A stretch of 13,457 nt of DNA from Methylovirgula sp. Lineage in GTDB: Bacteria; Pseudomonadota; Alphaproteobacteria; Rhizobiales; Beijerinckiaceae. The stretch lies in contig JASHSW010000020.1 of the NCBI GenBank assembly GCA_030038595.1, positions 1 through 13,457 on the forward strand, read 5' to 3'. The translations under genes and the position numbers were made by a program. Each line of letters begins with the position of its first letter. The stretch's first letter is position 1. Shown in pieces: positions 1-7,682 of the stretch. Under the pieces are notes generated by a model that made no database searches, was not told the origin of the DNA, and saw only the letters and a program-made list of their open reading frames with translations.

Positions 1-95
1 ATGATGACCAGCGCAATTAGGCCGGCAATCAAACCGTATTCGATCGCTGTTGCAGCGGTCTCGTCACCCGCGAGGCGGGCGAGCAGCTTGCTCAT
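1..95 (-). CDS. Flp family type IVb pilin, C-terminus cut by window edge
   Basis: Small prepilin of the Flp/Fap (Tad) class, expected to be processed by a prepilin peptidase and assembled into a thin adhesive pilus. Only the first 31 codons are inside the window. A short basic leader is followed by the ATAIEYGLIAGLIA core, which carries the invariant Glu-Tyr pair of Flp pilins and opens the hydrophobic helix. It matches the neighbouring complete pilin at 23 of 31 residues, so the two are tandem paralogues. The start is the ATG at 95, preceded by a G-rich GGGGG about 8 nt upstream. The residue just before the mature ATAIEY start is Ala14, where Flp prepilins, including the neighbour, normally have Gly. 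Family assignment is firm; the C-terminus cannot be judged. Confidence 0.88.
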   Translation of the reverse strand, partial: MSKLLARLAGDETAATAIEYGLIAGLIALVI

Positions 96-192
96 TTAAA
101 ATGCCCCCAGATTTTGCCGAATCCGCGCAAGGCCCGGCGCTTCTGCGATTAGGAACTCGCATTCTGATGCTACCGGGTTGCCAATCAAGTCG

Positions 193-226
193 CGGCCCGC
201 GGAACGCTCGCGCGTTCCGTGGGCCG
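193..226 (-). terminator. Strong hairpin between the two pilin genes (attenuator or processing site)
   Basis: An inverted repeat of 15 bp with one G-T wobble (193-207 paired with 212-226) encloses a 4-nt loop at 208-211. It lies downstream of the upstream pilin (stop at 261) and before the next pilin (start at 95). Neither side carries a clear T-run, so a classical Rho-independent terminator is not well supported. A partial terminator or an mRNA-stabilising or processing hairpin that sets the ratio of the two pilins is an inference. Confidence 0.45.
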
Positions 227-260
227 AGGCAAGCTCTACGAGCTCCTTACGGAGCGGATC

Positions 261-425
261 TTAGCTCAGGTTCGCGGCGATCGCGTTGAACTTCGCCGAA
301 ATCCTTGTACCAAGCGTAGTGACGGCGCTGATGATCACCACTGCAATCAATCCGGCGATCAGACCATACTCGATGGCCGTGGCGCCCGACTGATCCGCGG
401 CAAAGCGCGCGAATAGCTTTTTCAT
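261..425 (-). CDS. Flp family type IVb pilin (54 aa)
   Basis: Complete small prepilin of the Flp/Fap class, the major subunit type of Tad pili used for surface attachment. The 54 residues comprise a basic leader (MKKLFARF), the cleavage context Gly14 followed by ATAIEY, the invariant Glu-Tyr, a hydrophobic helix of about 20 residues (GLIAGLIAVVIISAV) and a short polar tail, the normal length for the family. The open frame extends upstream to 539, but the ATG at 425 is chosen because GAGGAG lies 7 nt before it and the leader then has normal length. A second pilin follows on the same strand after 165 bp, with a strong hairpin between. No tad/cpa assembly genes are visible apart from the short CpaC-like gene across the divergent region. 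Confidence 0.93.
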   Translation of the reverse strand: MKKLFARFAADQSGATAIEYGLIAGLIAVVIISAVTTLGTRISAKFNAIAANLS

Positions 426-848
426 GGGTGCACTCCTCGTTCTCGACTCTCCACAATTCCAGTCCAAGTCTGGCTGTTCGCTGGAACCACGCGGAAGGTA
501 GGATTTACTCGTTGCGATCGCGTTAATTGGATCGCACACTCGCTACGCCAATTATTCTTGGCTGACAGAAGCTAAATGCCAGCTCCATTTTCGGAAGCCG
601 CAGTACTCGCAAAGCCTCGGCAAAAAATCGCTTGTTCGTTCTAAGCGCATGATCCGAAGGGAAATTCGATGCCTGCTCGGACCGTTCTCGGGGACGCGGC
701 GGAAATGCCGAAGCTGCGGTACTCGCACGGCGTTTCTTACGAAGATACTGACGATGCTTGTTCATCCGGAGCAAATGGCCTTCAGCAATAATTCACCATT
801 CAGCATTCAAATGGCGGCAGTTGTTGCGTTGGTTGTGAAGGGTAAGCC
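426..848. other. 423-bp divergent intergenic region, pilin promoter side and CpaC-like promoter side
   Basis: No convincing gene is seen here. Open frames on both strands (523-774 minus, 649-924 plus) lack recognisable protein character and a good ribosome-binding site. The region must hold the divergent promoters for the pilins (minus) and the pilus-assembly gene (plus). I found no CtrA-type TTAA-N7-TTAA site, no sigma-54 element, and no EcfG-type GGAAC/CGTT pair at the right spacing. An 18-nt imperfect direct repeat is listed separately. Confidence 0.6.
594..727 (+). repeat. Imperfect 18-nt direct repeat pair in the pilin/CpaC-like intergenic region
   Basis: The copy at 594-611 and the copy at 710-727 match at 16 of 18 positions, sharing GAAGC-GC-GTACTCGCA, with starts 116 bp apart. 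Both lie between the divergent pilus genes. They could be a pair of regulator sites or the remnant of a small duplication. Function is not evident from the sequence. Confidence 0.4.
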
Positions 849-1316
849 ATGCGTTTCCTCTGCCCCGCCGTCCGGTTGTTTCCGTCAGCCGCGAAAGCCG
901 CAGTCGCCATCTTTCTCTTGCTGACGCCGGCGCTGGCGGAAGACACGCTCGTCATCACCGTCGATCAGGCGCGGGTGGTCAAAGTTCCTGCCGCGGCGCG
1001 CACCCTGGTGATCGGCAATCCGATGATCGCCGATGTCACCTTGCTGAAACAGGGCGGCGCGATGGTCGTCACTGGCAAGGGATTTGGCCAAACCAATCTC
1101 ATCGCCCTCGATCGCAGCGGCAATCCGGTGGCGGAATCCATGGTGCAGGTGGTCAGTGGCGGCAATGCGCTCATCGTCCAGCGCGGGATGGAGCGGCAAT
1201 CCTATATGTGCGCGCCGCGCTGCCAACCGACCGCACGGCTCGGCGACGATTCGAAGTTCTATAACGATGTCGCGGCGCAGATCCGCGCGCACGACGCGGA
1301 AGCGACCGCGCACTAG
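849..1316 (+). CDS. Secreted pilus-assembly protein, CpaC/secretin N-terminal domain only
   Basis: A 155-aa exported protein with a Sec signal peptide (hydrophobic stretch about residues 17-29, likely cleavage after ALA at 28-30). Residues about 31-105 form the domain found at the N-terminus of CpaC/RcpA-type secretins: repeated beta segments and the motifs IGNPMIADV (55-63) and TGKGFGQTNLIALD (75-88). The large secretin channel domain is absent, so it is probably a periplasmic accessory of Tad pili rather than the pore. A Cys pair (C121 and C125) in the tail could form a disulphide. The ATG at 849 has AAGGG upstream. It is divergent from the Flp pilins, which fits a shared pilus role. Its TAG stop overlaps the stop of the convergent phosphomannomutase. 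Confidence 0.88.
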   Translation: MRFLCPAVRLFPSAAKAAVAIFLLLTPALAEDTLVITVDQARVVKVPAAARTLVIGNPMIADVTLLKQGGAMVVTGKGFGQTNLIALDRSGNPVAESMVQVVSGGNALIVQRGMERQSYMCAPRCQPTARLGDDSKFYNDVAAQIRAHDAEATAH

Positions 1317-2812
1317 ATCGTCTGATTGTAGGCGCCGACTTCCGGGTTCTCGCGCAGCACGGCATCGACCGCGGCGAACATCTCGCGCATGCGTGCTTCC
1401 GAAACCGGGCTCTCGACCACGACGACAAGCTCGGGCTTGTTCGACGAGGCGCGCACCAGGCCCCAAGTTCCGTCCATGGTGGTGACGCGCACGCCGTTTA
1501 CGGTGACGAGATCGCGGATCTCTTGTCCGGTCAGCTTCTCGCCTCTTTCCTGCATCGCTTTGAACCTGGCGAGGACTTTTTCGACGACCTGATATTTACT
1601 CTCGTCGGGGCAATGCGGCGCCATGCTCGGCGAACCCCAGGTCTTCGGCAAGTCGGCATAAAGCTCGGCCAGCGATTTGCCGGGATTGCGGTCGAGCGTC
1701 TCGACGACGTGAATGCCGGTCAAAAGTCCGTCGTCGTAGCCGCGTCCAAGCGGTGCGTTGAAGAAAAAGTGTCCGGATTTCTCGAAACCGGCGAGGGCCT
1801 TCAAATCGGTCACGCGGCGCTTGATGTAGGAGTGCCCGGTCTTCCAATAATCGGCTTTCACGCCGTTTCCTAAAAGCACGGGATCGGTAAGAAAAAGCCC
1901 GGTCGACTTGACGTCGACGACGAAGGTCGCGCCCCGATGTAGTTTGGCAAGATCGCGCGCCAACATCACCCCGATCTTGTCGGCAAAGATCTCCTCGCCG
2001 TGATTGTCGACGACACCGCAGCGATCGCCGTCGCCGTCGAAGCCGAGGCCGAGGTCGGCGCCCGTTTCGCGCACTCTCGCCGCCATCGCGCGCAGCATTT
2101 TCATGTCTTCCGGATTGGGATTGTAGTGTGGGAAGGAGAAGTCGAGCTCGGTATCGAGCGGCACGACCTCGCAGCCCAGTCGCGCCAGCACTTTCGGCGC
2201 GAAGGCGCCCGCCGTGCCATTGCCGCAGGCGCACACCACTTTGAGCGGGCGGCGAATCTTCTTGCGATTGGTGAGATCGTCGATGTAACGGGCTGCGAAA
2301 TCGGCGACGAACCGATAGCCGCCGCCGTCGGCGTAACGATAGCCGCCGGAGAGAACGATTTCCTTCAGCCGGTGCATTTCCTCCGGACCGAAGGTGACGG
2401 GCCGCTGCGTGCCCATCTTCACGCCGGTCCAGCCGTTGTCGTTATGCGAGGCGGTCACCATGGCGACCGCCGGAACGTCGAGCGCGAACTGGGCGAAATA
2501 GGCCATCGGCGATAGAGCGAGCCCGATGTCGTGCACTTTGATGCCCGCCGCGACAAGCCCGGTGGTCAAGGCGGCTTTGATCGACGCCGAATAGCTGCGG
2601 AAATCGTGTCCCGTGACAACCTCGGGCCGAACGCCGAATTCGTGGATCAGCGTACCCAGGCCGAGCCCCAACGCCGTCACTCCCATGAGGTTGATTTCTG
2701 TTTCGAAGAGCCAGCGCGCGTCATATTCACGAAAGCCGGTCGGCTTCACCATCGGCTGCTGCTCGTAGGCGGCGGTGTTGCGATGCAGTTCGGGCAATGG
2801 CTTGGGGAACAT
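1313..2812 (-). CDS. Phosphomannomutase/phosphoglucomutase (alpha-D-phosphohexomutase family)
   Basis: A 499-aa enzyme that interconverts hexose 6-phosphate and hexose 1-phosphate, feeding GDP-mannose or UDP-glucose synthesis for surface polysaccharides. All four family landmarks are present: the phosphoserine loop TASHNDNG (S122), the metal-binding DGDGDR (259-264), the sugar-binding FEKSGH (343-348) and the C-terminal phosphate-binding RASSNKPE (454-461). Length is slightly above the usual 450-470. The substrate (mannose or glucose) cannot be fixed from the sequence. The loop has Asp where many members have Pro after SHN; I believe this is normal in alphaproteobacterial homologues. The ATG at 2812 is used, with AGGG about 7 nt upstream; an internal ATG at residue 21 is possible. 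It stands alone, about 100 bp downstream of the CoA-transferase genes. Confidence 0.93.
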   Translation of the reverse strand: MFPKPLPELHRNTAAYEQQPMVKPTGFREYDARWLFETEINLMGVTALGLGLGTLIHEFGVRPEVVTGHDFRSYSASIKAALTTGLVAAGIKVHDIGLALSPMAYFAQFALDVPAVAMVTASHNDNGWTGVKMGTQRPVTFGPEEMHRLKEIVLSGGYRYADGGGYRFVADFAARYIDDLTNRKKIRRPLKVVCACGNGTAGAFAPKVLARLGCEVVPLDTELDFSFPHYNPNPEDMKMLRAMAARVRETGADLGLGFDGDGDRCGVVDNHGEEIFADKIGVMLARDLAKLHRGATFVVDVKSTGLFLTDPVLLGNGVKADYWKTGHSYIKRRVTDLKALAGFEKSGHFFFNAPLGRGYDDGLLTGIHVVETLDRNPGKSLAELYADLPKTWGSPSMAPHCPDESKYQVVEKVLARFKAMQERGEKLTGQEIRDLVTVNGVRVTTMDGTWGLVRASSNKPELVVVVESPVSEARMREMFAAVDAVLRENPEVGAYNQTI

Positions 2813-2912
2813 GAATCATCCCTGCGAGACCCCGCCGTAGAAGGTGCGGCGCATCGGGCCGTTAGGTAGCGCGTTCGAGGCTGAAGGACCAGCGGGCGAT
2901 TGCGCCGCCGGT

Positions 2913-3575
2913 TCAGGCGGCTTGCGAGGCGAGATTCGGATGGACCTTGAATGCCGCTTCGGTCTTGCGGGTTACTTCGTCGATGCCGATGCCGGGGGCG
3001 AGTTCGATCAGCGTCAGGCCGGCGCCGCCCGATTTGTCGAGCGTAAACACGCCAAGCTCGGTGATTACCATGTCGACCACGCCCGATCCGGTGAGCGGCA
3101 GCGTGCAGCGATGCAACAGTTTCGGCTGCTCCTTGGCGGTGTGTTCCATGACGACCACGACGCGTTTGACGCCGGCGACCAGGTCCATGGCGCCGCCCAT
3201 GCCCTTCACCATTTTGCCGGGGATCATCCAATTGGCCAGATCGCCGTTCTCCGCCACCTCCATGGCGCCGAGGATGGCGAGATCGATATGACCGCCGCGG
3301 ATCATGCCGAAACTGTCGGCAGAGGAAAAATAGCTCGTCGTCGGCAATTCGGTGATGGTCTGCTTTCCGGCGTTGATGAGGTCGGCGTCCTCCTCGCCCT
3401 CGAACGGGAACGGCCCCATGCCGAGCATACCGTTCTCGCTTTGCAGCTGCACGTGCATGCCGGGCGGGATGTAGTTCGAGACCAACGTCGGGATGCCGAT
3501 GCCTAGGTTCACGTAAAATCCGTCGCGCAATTCTTTTGAGGCGCGCTCCGCCATCTGCTCGCGTGTCCAAGCCAT
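2913..3575 (-). CDS. scoB: 3-oxoacid CoA-transferase subunit B
   Basis: Beta subunit (220 aa) of a class I CoA-transferase that moves CoA from succinyl-CoA (or another acyl-CoA) to a 3-oxoacid such as acetoacetate, in ketone-body or polyhydroxybutyrate use. The catalytic glutamate is E47 in the [10 protein letters not shown] motif (46-55). Other family segments are NLGIGIPT (23-30), the [14 protein letters not shown] stretch, and the GGAMDLVAG and HTAK regions. The frame also permits a GTG start at 3590, whose GTGA overlaps the scoA stop. The ATG at 3575 is preferred because GGAG lies 6 nt before it and the family usually begins MAW. Substrate choice between SCOT-like and PcaIJ/AtoDA-like enzymes is not certain; the sequence looks most like SCOT. 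A weak 5-bp hairpin (2905-2920) spans its stop codon. Confidence 0.92.
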   Translation of the reverse strand: MAWTREQMAERASKELRDGFYVNLGIGIPTLVSNYIPPGMHVQLQSENGMLGMGPFPFEGEEDADLINAGKQTITELPTTSYFSSADSFGMIRGGHIDLAILGAMEVAENGDLANWMIPGKMVKGMGGAMDLVAGVKRVVVVMEHTAKEQPKLLHRCTLPLTGSGVVDMVITELGVFTLDKSGGAGLTLIELAPGIGIDEVTRKTEAAFKVHPNLASQAA

Positions 3576-3581
3576 GCGTTT

Positions 3582-3585
3582 CTCC
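3582..3585 (-). promoter_or_regulatory. Ribosome-binding site that favours the ATG start of scoB
   Basis: GGAG on the minus strand, 6 nt before the ATG at 3575, embedded just after the scoA stop codon (3587-3589). No comparable element precedes the in-frame GTG at 3590, so the ATG is the more likely start and the subunits are probably translationally coupled. Confidence 0.6.
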
Positions 3586-3586
3586 G

Positions 3587-4294
3587 TCACGCAGCGACGC
3601 GCTGCCGCGTCGTACGTTTTTCGATCGGCTTTGCGGGGTTCGGCGCGTGCACGATGCGCTGCACGAAAATACCCGGCGTGTGGATCGCGTCGGCGTCGAT
3701 CTCGCCGGGTTCGACGAGATGTTCGACCTCGGCTATCGTCAGCTTGGCGGCGGTCGCCATCATGGGATTGAAATTGCGCGCCGTCTTGCGATAGACAAGA
3801 TTGCCTTCGAGGTCGCCTTTGTAGGCGTGCACCAACGCCACATCGGCGAAGAGCCCGCGCTCCATCACATAGGTCTCGCCATCGAATTCACGCAGTTCCT
3901 TGCCCTCGGCGATGATGGTGCCGACGCCGGTCTTGGTGAAGAAAGCGGGGATGCCGGCTCCGCCGGCACGAATGCGTTCGGCGAGCGTGCCCTGCGGATT
4001 GAATTCCAGTTCGAGTTCCCCGGAGAGAAATTGCTCGGCGAAGAGTTTGTTCTCGCCAACGTAGGAGGAAACCATCTTTTTGATCTGCCGCGTTTCGAGC
4101 AAAATGCCGAGTCCTACGCCGTCGACGCCGGCATTGTTGGAAATGACCGTCAGGTCCTTTACTCCGCGCGCGCGGACCGCCTCGATCAGGCTCATCGGGA
4201 CGCCGCAAAGGCCGAAGCCGCCGGACATCAGCGTCAGGCCGTCCTTGAGCACGTCCGCGAGCGCCGCCTGCGCATTCGGATAGAGTTTGTCCAT
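3587..4294 (-). CDS. scoA: 3-oxoacid CoA-transferase subunit A
   Basis: Alpha subunit (235 aa) of the same heterodimeric CoA-transferase. It has the CoA-binding loop SGGFGLCG (24-31), the SNNAG segment (52-56) and the long conserved block [20 protein letters not shown] (99-118) followed by FFTKTGVGT. Length and order (A then B on one strand, 11 bp between the A stop and the preferred B start) are standard. The open frame continues upstream into the next gene's region, but that part is an out-of-frame shadow of the methyltransferase gene. The ATG at 4294 with GAGGG about 8 nt upstream is the natural start. The C-terminus is basic ([10 protein letters not shown]). Acting with scoB, it would activate acetoacetate to acetoacetyl-CoA in the cytoplasm. 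Confidence 0.92.
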   Translation of the reverse strand: MDKLYPNAQAALADVLKDGLTLMSGGFGLCGVPMSLIEAVRARGVKDLTVISNNAGVDGVGLGILLETRQIKKMVSSYVGENKLFAEQFLSGELELEFNPQGTLAERIRAGGAGIPAFFTKTGVGTIIAEGKELREFDGETYVMERGLFADVALVHAYKGDLEGNLVYRKTARNFNPMMATAAKLTIAEVEHLVEPGEIDADAIHTPGIFVQRIVHAPNPAKPIEKRTTRQRVAA

Positions 4295-4377
4295 ACGCGA
4301 ACCCTCAATCTTGGCCTTCCTAGGCCGCCGCCTGCTGCAATGCAAGAAGCCGGCCGTGGTGTGCCCGTATCTGCGGT

Positions 4378-5175
4378 TTAGGCTTTGACGGCAATGAGGA
4401 ATAGCCGCGGGAAGGGATGAATTACGCGGCCGTCGGCAAGCGCCGGATAGGCCGCGGCGATGCGCTCTTCGTACGCGGCGAGAAAGGCTTGGCGCTCGGC
4501 CATATCGAGCCGCGCCAAATGCGGCCGCAGCGCCGTGCCGGTCATCCATTCGACGATGGCCGGCGCGCCGGCCTGCACGTGATGGTAGATCGTATGCCAA
4601 AGATCGATCCGTTGGCAGAGCGGATGCAGCAGGTCGTAATAGACGTTCGGCGCCGGTATGATTTGGCGCGCCCCTTCGGCGTGCTTCAGCCGCTCCGCCC
4701 AAGCTCCGCCTGCGGCGATTTCGCGGATCAGGACCTGCGACGGTTCGGCAAGATTATCGGGGACCTGCATGGCAAGAATGCCGCCGGAGGGCAACGTCTC
4801 GACGAGGGCGCGCAGAACCTGGAGATGCTCCGGCACCCATTGCAAGGCCGCGTTCGAAAAAAGCAGGTTGGCCGGCCGCGGCGGCCGCCAAGTCGCGAGA
4901 TCCGCCATCTCGAAAGATATTCGCGGCAGCGCGCGGCGTGCTTCTTCCAGCATCGCGGGGGAAGAGTCGATCCCGATGACCTCGGCGTGCGGAAAGCGCG
5001 CCGCGACAAGGTTCGTCGAATTTCCGGGCCCGCAGCCGAGATCGTAGACGAGGTCGGCAGCCGTAATCGGGACTTGCGCAAGAAGATCGCGCGCCGGGCG
5101 CGTACGCTCGTCCGCGTATTTCAAATAGAGACCTGCATCCCAATCGGGGACGTGGTCACGGGCGGTGCGTTGCAT
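4378..5175 (-). CDS. tam: Trans-aconitate 2-methyltransferase
   Basis: A class I SAM-dependent methyltransferase (265 aa) resembling Tam, which methylates trans-aconitate, a spontaneous isomer of cis-aconitate that inhibits aconitase. SAM motif I is VYDLGCGPGNST (43-54), with the acidic end of beta-2 at GIDSS (68-72). The family-specific parts are the N-terminal DWDAGLYLKYADERTRPA (11-28), FSNAALQWVPEH (106-117), GGILAMQVPDN (131-141) and the C-terminal FPRLFLIAV. The length is typical. The ATG at 5175 is chosen because GAAGG lies 5 nt upstream and Tam proteins start shortly before the DW motif; the frame remains open to 5283. It lies 83 bp upstream of scoA on the same strand and may share its transcript. 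It is divergent from the copper ATPase. Confidence 0.9.
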   Translation of the reverse strand: MQRTARDHVPDWDAGLYLKYADERTRPARDLLAQVPITAADLVYDLGCGPGNSTNLVAARFPHAEVIGIDSSPAMLEEARRALPRISFEMADLATWRPPRPANLLFSNAALQWVPEHLQVLRALVETLPSGGILAMQVPDNLAEPSQVLIREIAAGGAWAERLKHAEGARQIIPAPNVYYDLLHPLCQRIDLWHTIYHHVQAGAPAIVEWMTGTALRPHLARLDMAERQAFLAAYEERIAAAYPALADGRVIHPFPRLFLIAVKA

Positions 5176-5245
5176 CTCGACCTTCTTGCGTTTGATCCTG
5201 GCGGCTTGGCGCGAGTGTCCGCAAAACGAACCCACATTCAAGACG

Positions 5246-5281
5246 GCAAGGGTCCGATTACTGCGGTACTTTGCCCCTTGC
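5246..5281. promoter_or_regulatory. Inverted repeat in the tam/copper-ATPase divergent region, possible operator
   Basis: GCAAGGG at 5246-5252 and CCCTTGC at 5275-5281 are perfect inverted copies with 22 bp between them, in the 161-bp gap between divergent genes and 56 bp before the ATPase start. The arrangement could be an operator or a small hairpin. Spacing and order do not match the compact dyad expected for CueR-type MerR regulators, and I see no CsoR-type site. Function is inferred only from position. Confidence 0.3.
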
Positions 5282-5336
5282 ACCGTTGGCCGAGTGTCAC
5301 GATCTGAGCAGTGGCCCCTCGTTCCCAGGCTTCGCT

Positions 5337-7679
5337 ATGTCCGAGCACCACGAACAGCATGGCGCACACCGGCACGAAGCCGACATTTCGCCCGGCGAGG
5401 CGCGCGATCCCGTTTGCGGAATGAGGGTCGATCCGTCGAGCGCGAAATACCGCGCCGAGCATGCCGGCACCACCTATTTCTTTTGCTGCGCAGGTTGCCA
5501 GGCCAAGTTCATGGCGGAGCCGGACAAATATCGGGAAGCCGGCGAATCTGCGCCAAAGCCTGCCGTTCCCGGCACAATCTATGTGTGCCCGATGCATCCG
5601 CAGATCCGCCAGGCGGGGCCGGGAAGTTGCCCGATCTGCGGGATGGCGCTGGAGCCGGTCGCGGCAGGCGGCGAAACGGGCCCCAATCCCGAATTGATCG
5701 ACATGACGCGGCGTTTCTGGATCGGCGCGGCGCTGGCGGTACCGCTCGTCATCCTCGACATGGGCGCACACGTTCTGGGATTGGATCGAGTCATCTCGCC
5801 GCGACTTTCTGTCTGGATTCAGTTTTTTCTCGCGACGCCCGTGGTGCTCTGGGCGGGACTCCCTTTCTTCCAGCGCGGATGGGCGTCGCTCGTGCGCCGT
5901 TCGCCCAACATGTTCAGTCTGATCTCGCTCGGCGTCGGCGCATCCTATCTCTACAGCCTCGTCGCAACGTTCGCGCCGGCAGTTTTTCCGGCAGCGCTGC
6001 GGCACGACGGCTTCGTTCCGGTCTATTACGAGGCAGCGGCGGTCATCACGGTGCTGGTACTGCTCGGGCAGGTGCTGGAACTGCGGGCGCGAGAGAAGAC
6101 CGGCGGCGCCATTCGCGCTTTGTTGCGCCTCGCGCCGAAAACGGCACGCCGCATTCGCGCCGATGGAAGCGACGAGGAAGTGGGGCTGCAGCAAGTCAGA
6201 ATCGGCGATCGTCTGCGCGTCCGTCCCGGCGACAGCGTGCCCGTCGATGGCCTCGTGCTCGAGGGCAGAAGCACGGTCGACGAATCGATGCTGACCGGCG
6301 AATCGATGCCGGTCGAGAAACGAGCCGGCGCCAAGCTGATCGGCGGAACGATCAATGCGGCAGGAGGCCTCGTAATGCGTGCCGAGAAGGTCGGCGCGGA
6401 GACGATGCTGGCGCGCATCGTGTCAATGGTTTCGGAAGCGCAGCGCAGCCGCGCCCCGATCCAGCAACTCGCCGATGCGGTGTCGGCCTGGTTCGTGCCG
6501 GCCGTCATTCTCGCCAGCGTCGCAACCTTTATCGCCTGGATGATTCTCGGGCCCGCGCCGGCCTTCGCGTATGCTCTCGTTGCGGCGGTATCGGTGCTCA
6601 TCATCGCGTGCCCTTGCGCATTGGGACTTGCCACGCCCATGTCGATCATGGTGGGGATCGGCAAGGGCGCGAGCGCCGGCATCCTCATCAAAAATGCCGA
6701 AGCGCTGCAGCAGTTCGAGAAAATCGACACGCTCGTGGTCGATAAGACGGGGACGTTGACCGAAGGCAAGCCGAGCGTCGTCGCGGTGGTACCGGCCGAG
6801 GGGTTCGACGAAAATACGATCCTCTCGCGCGGCGCCAGCCTCGAACGCGCCAGCGAGCATCCGCTCGCGGCGGCAATCGTCGCCTTTGCCGGCCAGCGCG
6901 GCTTGGCATTGCAGGAGGTGCACGGTTTCACTTCAATCACGGGGCAGGGCGTCAAAGGTGCGATTGGCGGCCGGAACGTGGCGATCGGCAATGCCCGGCT
7001 GTTGAACGATCTCGGGATTGCGACCGGCGCCCTCGAGACGAAGGGCGCCGCGCTGCGGCGCGACGGCGCAACAATTATGTTCGTGGCGATCGATGATCGG
7101 CTCGCCGGCATGATCGCGGTTGCCGATCCGATCAAAAAATCGACGCCTGCGGCACTGACCCGATTAAAGGCCGACGGCGTGCGCATCGTCATGCTGACCG
7201 GCGACCATCGCGCCACCGCCGAGGCGGTCGCCGCCAAGCTCGGCATTGGCGAAGTCGAGGCCGAAGTTCTCCCAGAAGCGAAGAACGCGATCGTGCAGAA
7301 GCTCCGACGGCAGGGCCGCATCGTTGCCATGGCGGGCGACGGCGTCAACGATGCCCCGGCGCTGGCCGAGGCCGACGTCGGCGTGGCGATGGGAACGGGC
7401 ACCGATGTTGCCATCCAGAGCGCCGGCGTAACGCTTGTGAAAGGCGATCTCGCCGGCATCGCCCGCGCCCGGGCGCTGTCGCGTGCGACGATGCGCAACA
7501 TCCGGGAAAACCTGGGGCTCGCCTTCCTCTACAACGCGCTCGGAATTCCGCTCGCGGCGGGCATCCTTTACCCGGCATTCGGGCTGCTGCTGAGCCCGGT
7601 CGTCGCGGCCGCAGCCATGAGCTGCAGCTCGGTCTCGGTGATCGCCAATTCGCTGCGACTGCGCGCGGTGCGGCTATAG
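5337..7679 (+). CDS. copA: Cu(+)-exporting P1B-type ATPase with N-terminal YHS and heavy-metal-binding domains
   Basis: A 780-aa inner-membrane pump that exports Cu(+) (or Ag(+)) using ATP. In order: a His-rich N-terminus; a YHS-like metal domain (DPVCGMRV at 24-31, CCAGCQAKF at 50-58); a heavy-metal-binding domain (CPMHP at 84-88, CPICGM at 98-103); membrane helices; actuator loop TGES (320-323); transport motif CPC (425-427); phosphorylation site DKTGT (469-473); nucleotide-binding HP (508-509); TGDH (621-624); and GDGVND (667-672). Tyr732-Asn733 and the MSxSS motif (761-765, here with Cys763) near the C-terminus are the copper-specific signatures of P1B-1 pumps. No HMA (GMTCxxC) domain is present. 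The ATG at 5337 has only a weak AGG upstream; an in-frame TTG at 5271 is less likely. No copper chaperone or regulator gene is visible nearby. It ends 3 bp from the convergent kinase gene. Confidence 0.94.
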   Translation: MSEHHEQHGAHRHEADISPGEARDPVCGMRVDPSSAKYRAEHAGTTYFFCCAGCQAKFMAEPDKYREAGESAPKPAVPGTIYVCPMHPQIRQAGPGSCPICGMALEPVAAGGETGPNPELIDMTRRFWIGAALAVPLVILDMGAHVLGLDRVISPRLSVWIQFFLATPVVLWAGLPFFQRGWASLVRRSPNMFSLISLGVGASYLYSLVATFAPAVFPAALRHDGFVPVYYEAAAVITVLVLLGQVLELRAREKTGGAIRALLRLAPKTARRIRADGSDEEVGLQQVRIGDRLRVRPGDSVPVDGLVLEGRSTVDESMLTGESMPVEKRAGAKLIGGTINAAGGLVMRAEKVGAETMLARIVSMVSEAQRSRAPIQQLADAVSAWFVPAVILASVATFIAWMILGPAPAFAYALVAAVSVLIIACPCALGLATPMSIMVGIGKGASAGILIKNAEALQQFEKIDTLVVDKTGTLTEGKPSVVAVVPAEGFDENTILSRGASLERASEHPLAAAIVAFAGQRGLALQEVHGFTSITGQGVKGAIGGRNVAIGNARLLNDLGIATGALETKGAALRRDGATIMFVAIDDRLAGMIAVADPIKKSTPAALTRLKADGVRIVMLTGDHRATAEAVAAKLGIGEVEAEVLPEAKNAIVQKLRRQGRIVAMAGDGVNDAPALAEADVGVAMGTGTDVAIQSAGVTLVKGDLAGIARARALSRATMRNIRENLGLAFLYNALGIPLAAGILYPAFGLLLSPVVAAAAMSCSSVSVIANSLRLRAVRL

Positions 7680-7682
7680 ATC

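Noticed and set aside
483..513. GGAAC...CGTT as an EcfG general stress promoter
   Set aside because: The spacer is 22 nt, well outside the usual 16-17.
523..774. 83-codon minus-strand frame upstream of the pilins
   Set aside because: Basic, low-complexity translation with no recognisable domain and no clear ribosome-binding site; probably non-coding promoter DNA.
2905..2920. Hairpin CCGCC/GGCGG around the scoB stop as a terminator
   Set aside because: Only 5 bp with no following T-run; too weak to call.
3536..4381. 281-codon plus-strand open frame
   Set aside because: Antisense to scoA, which has clear family motifs; composition is typical of a reverse-strand shadow.
5165..6745. 526-codon plus-strand open frame
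   Set aside because: It overlaps the copper ATPase in another frame, is Arg-rich and low in complexity, and shows no motif; a shadow of the GC-rich gene.
6026..7501. 491-codon minus-strand open frame
   Set aside because: Antisense to the copper ATPase, Ser/Ala/Pro-rich with no domain; a shadow frame.
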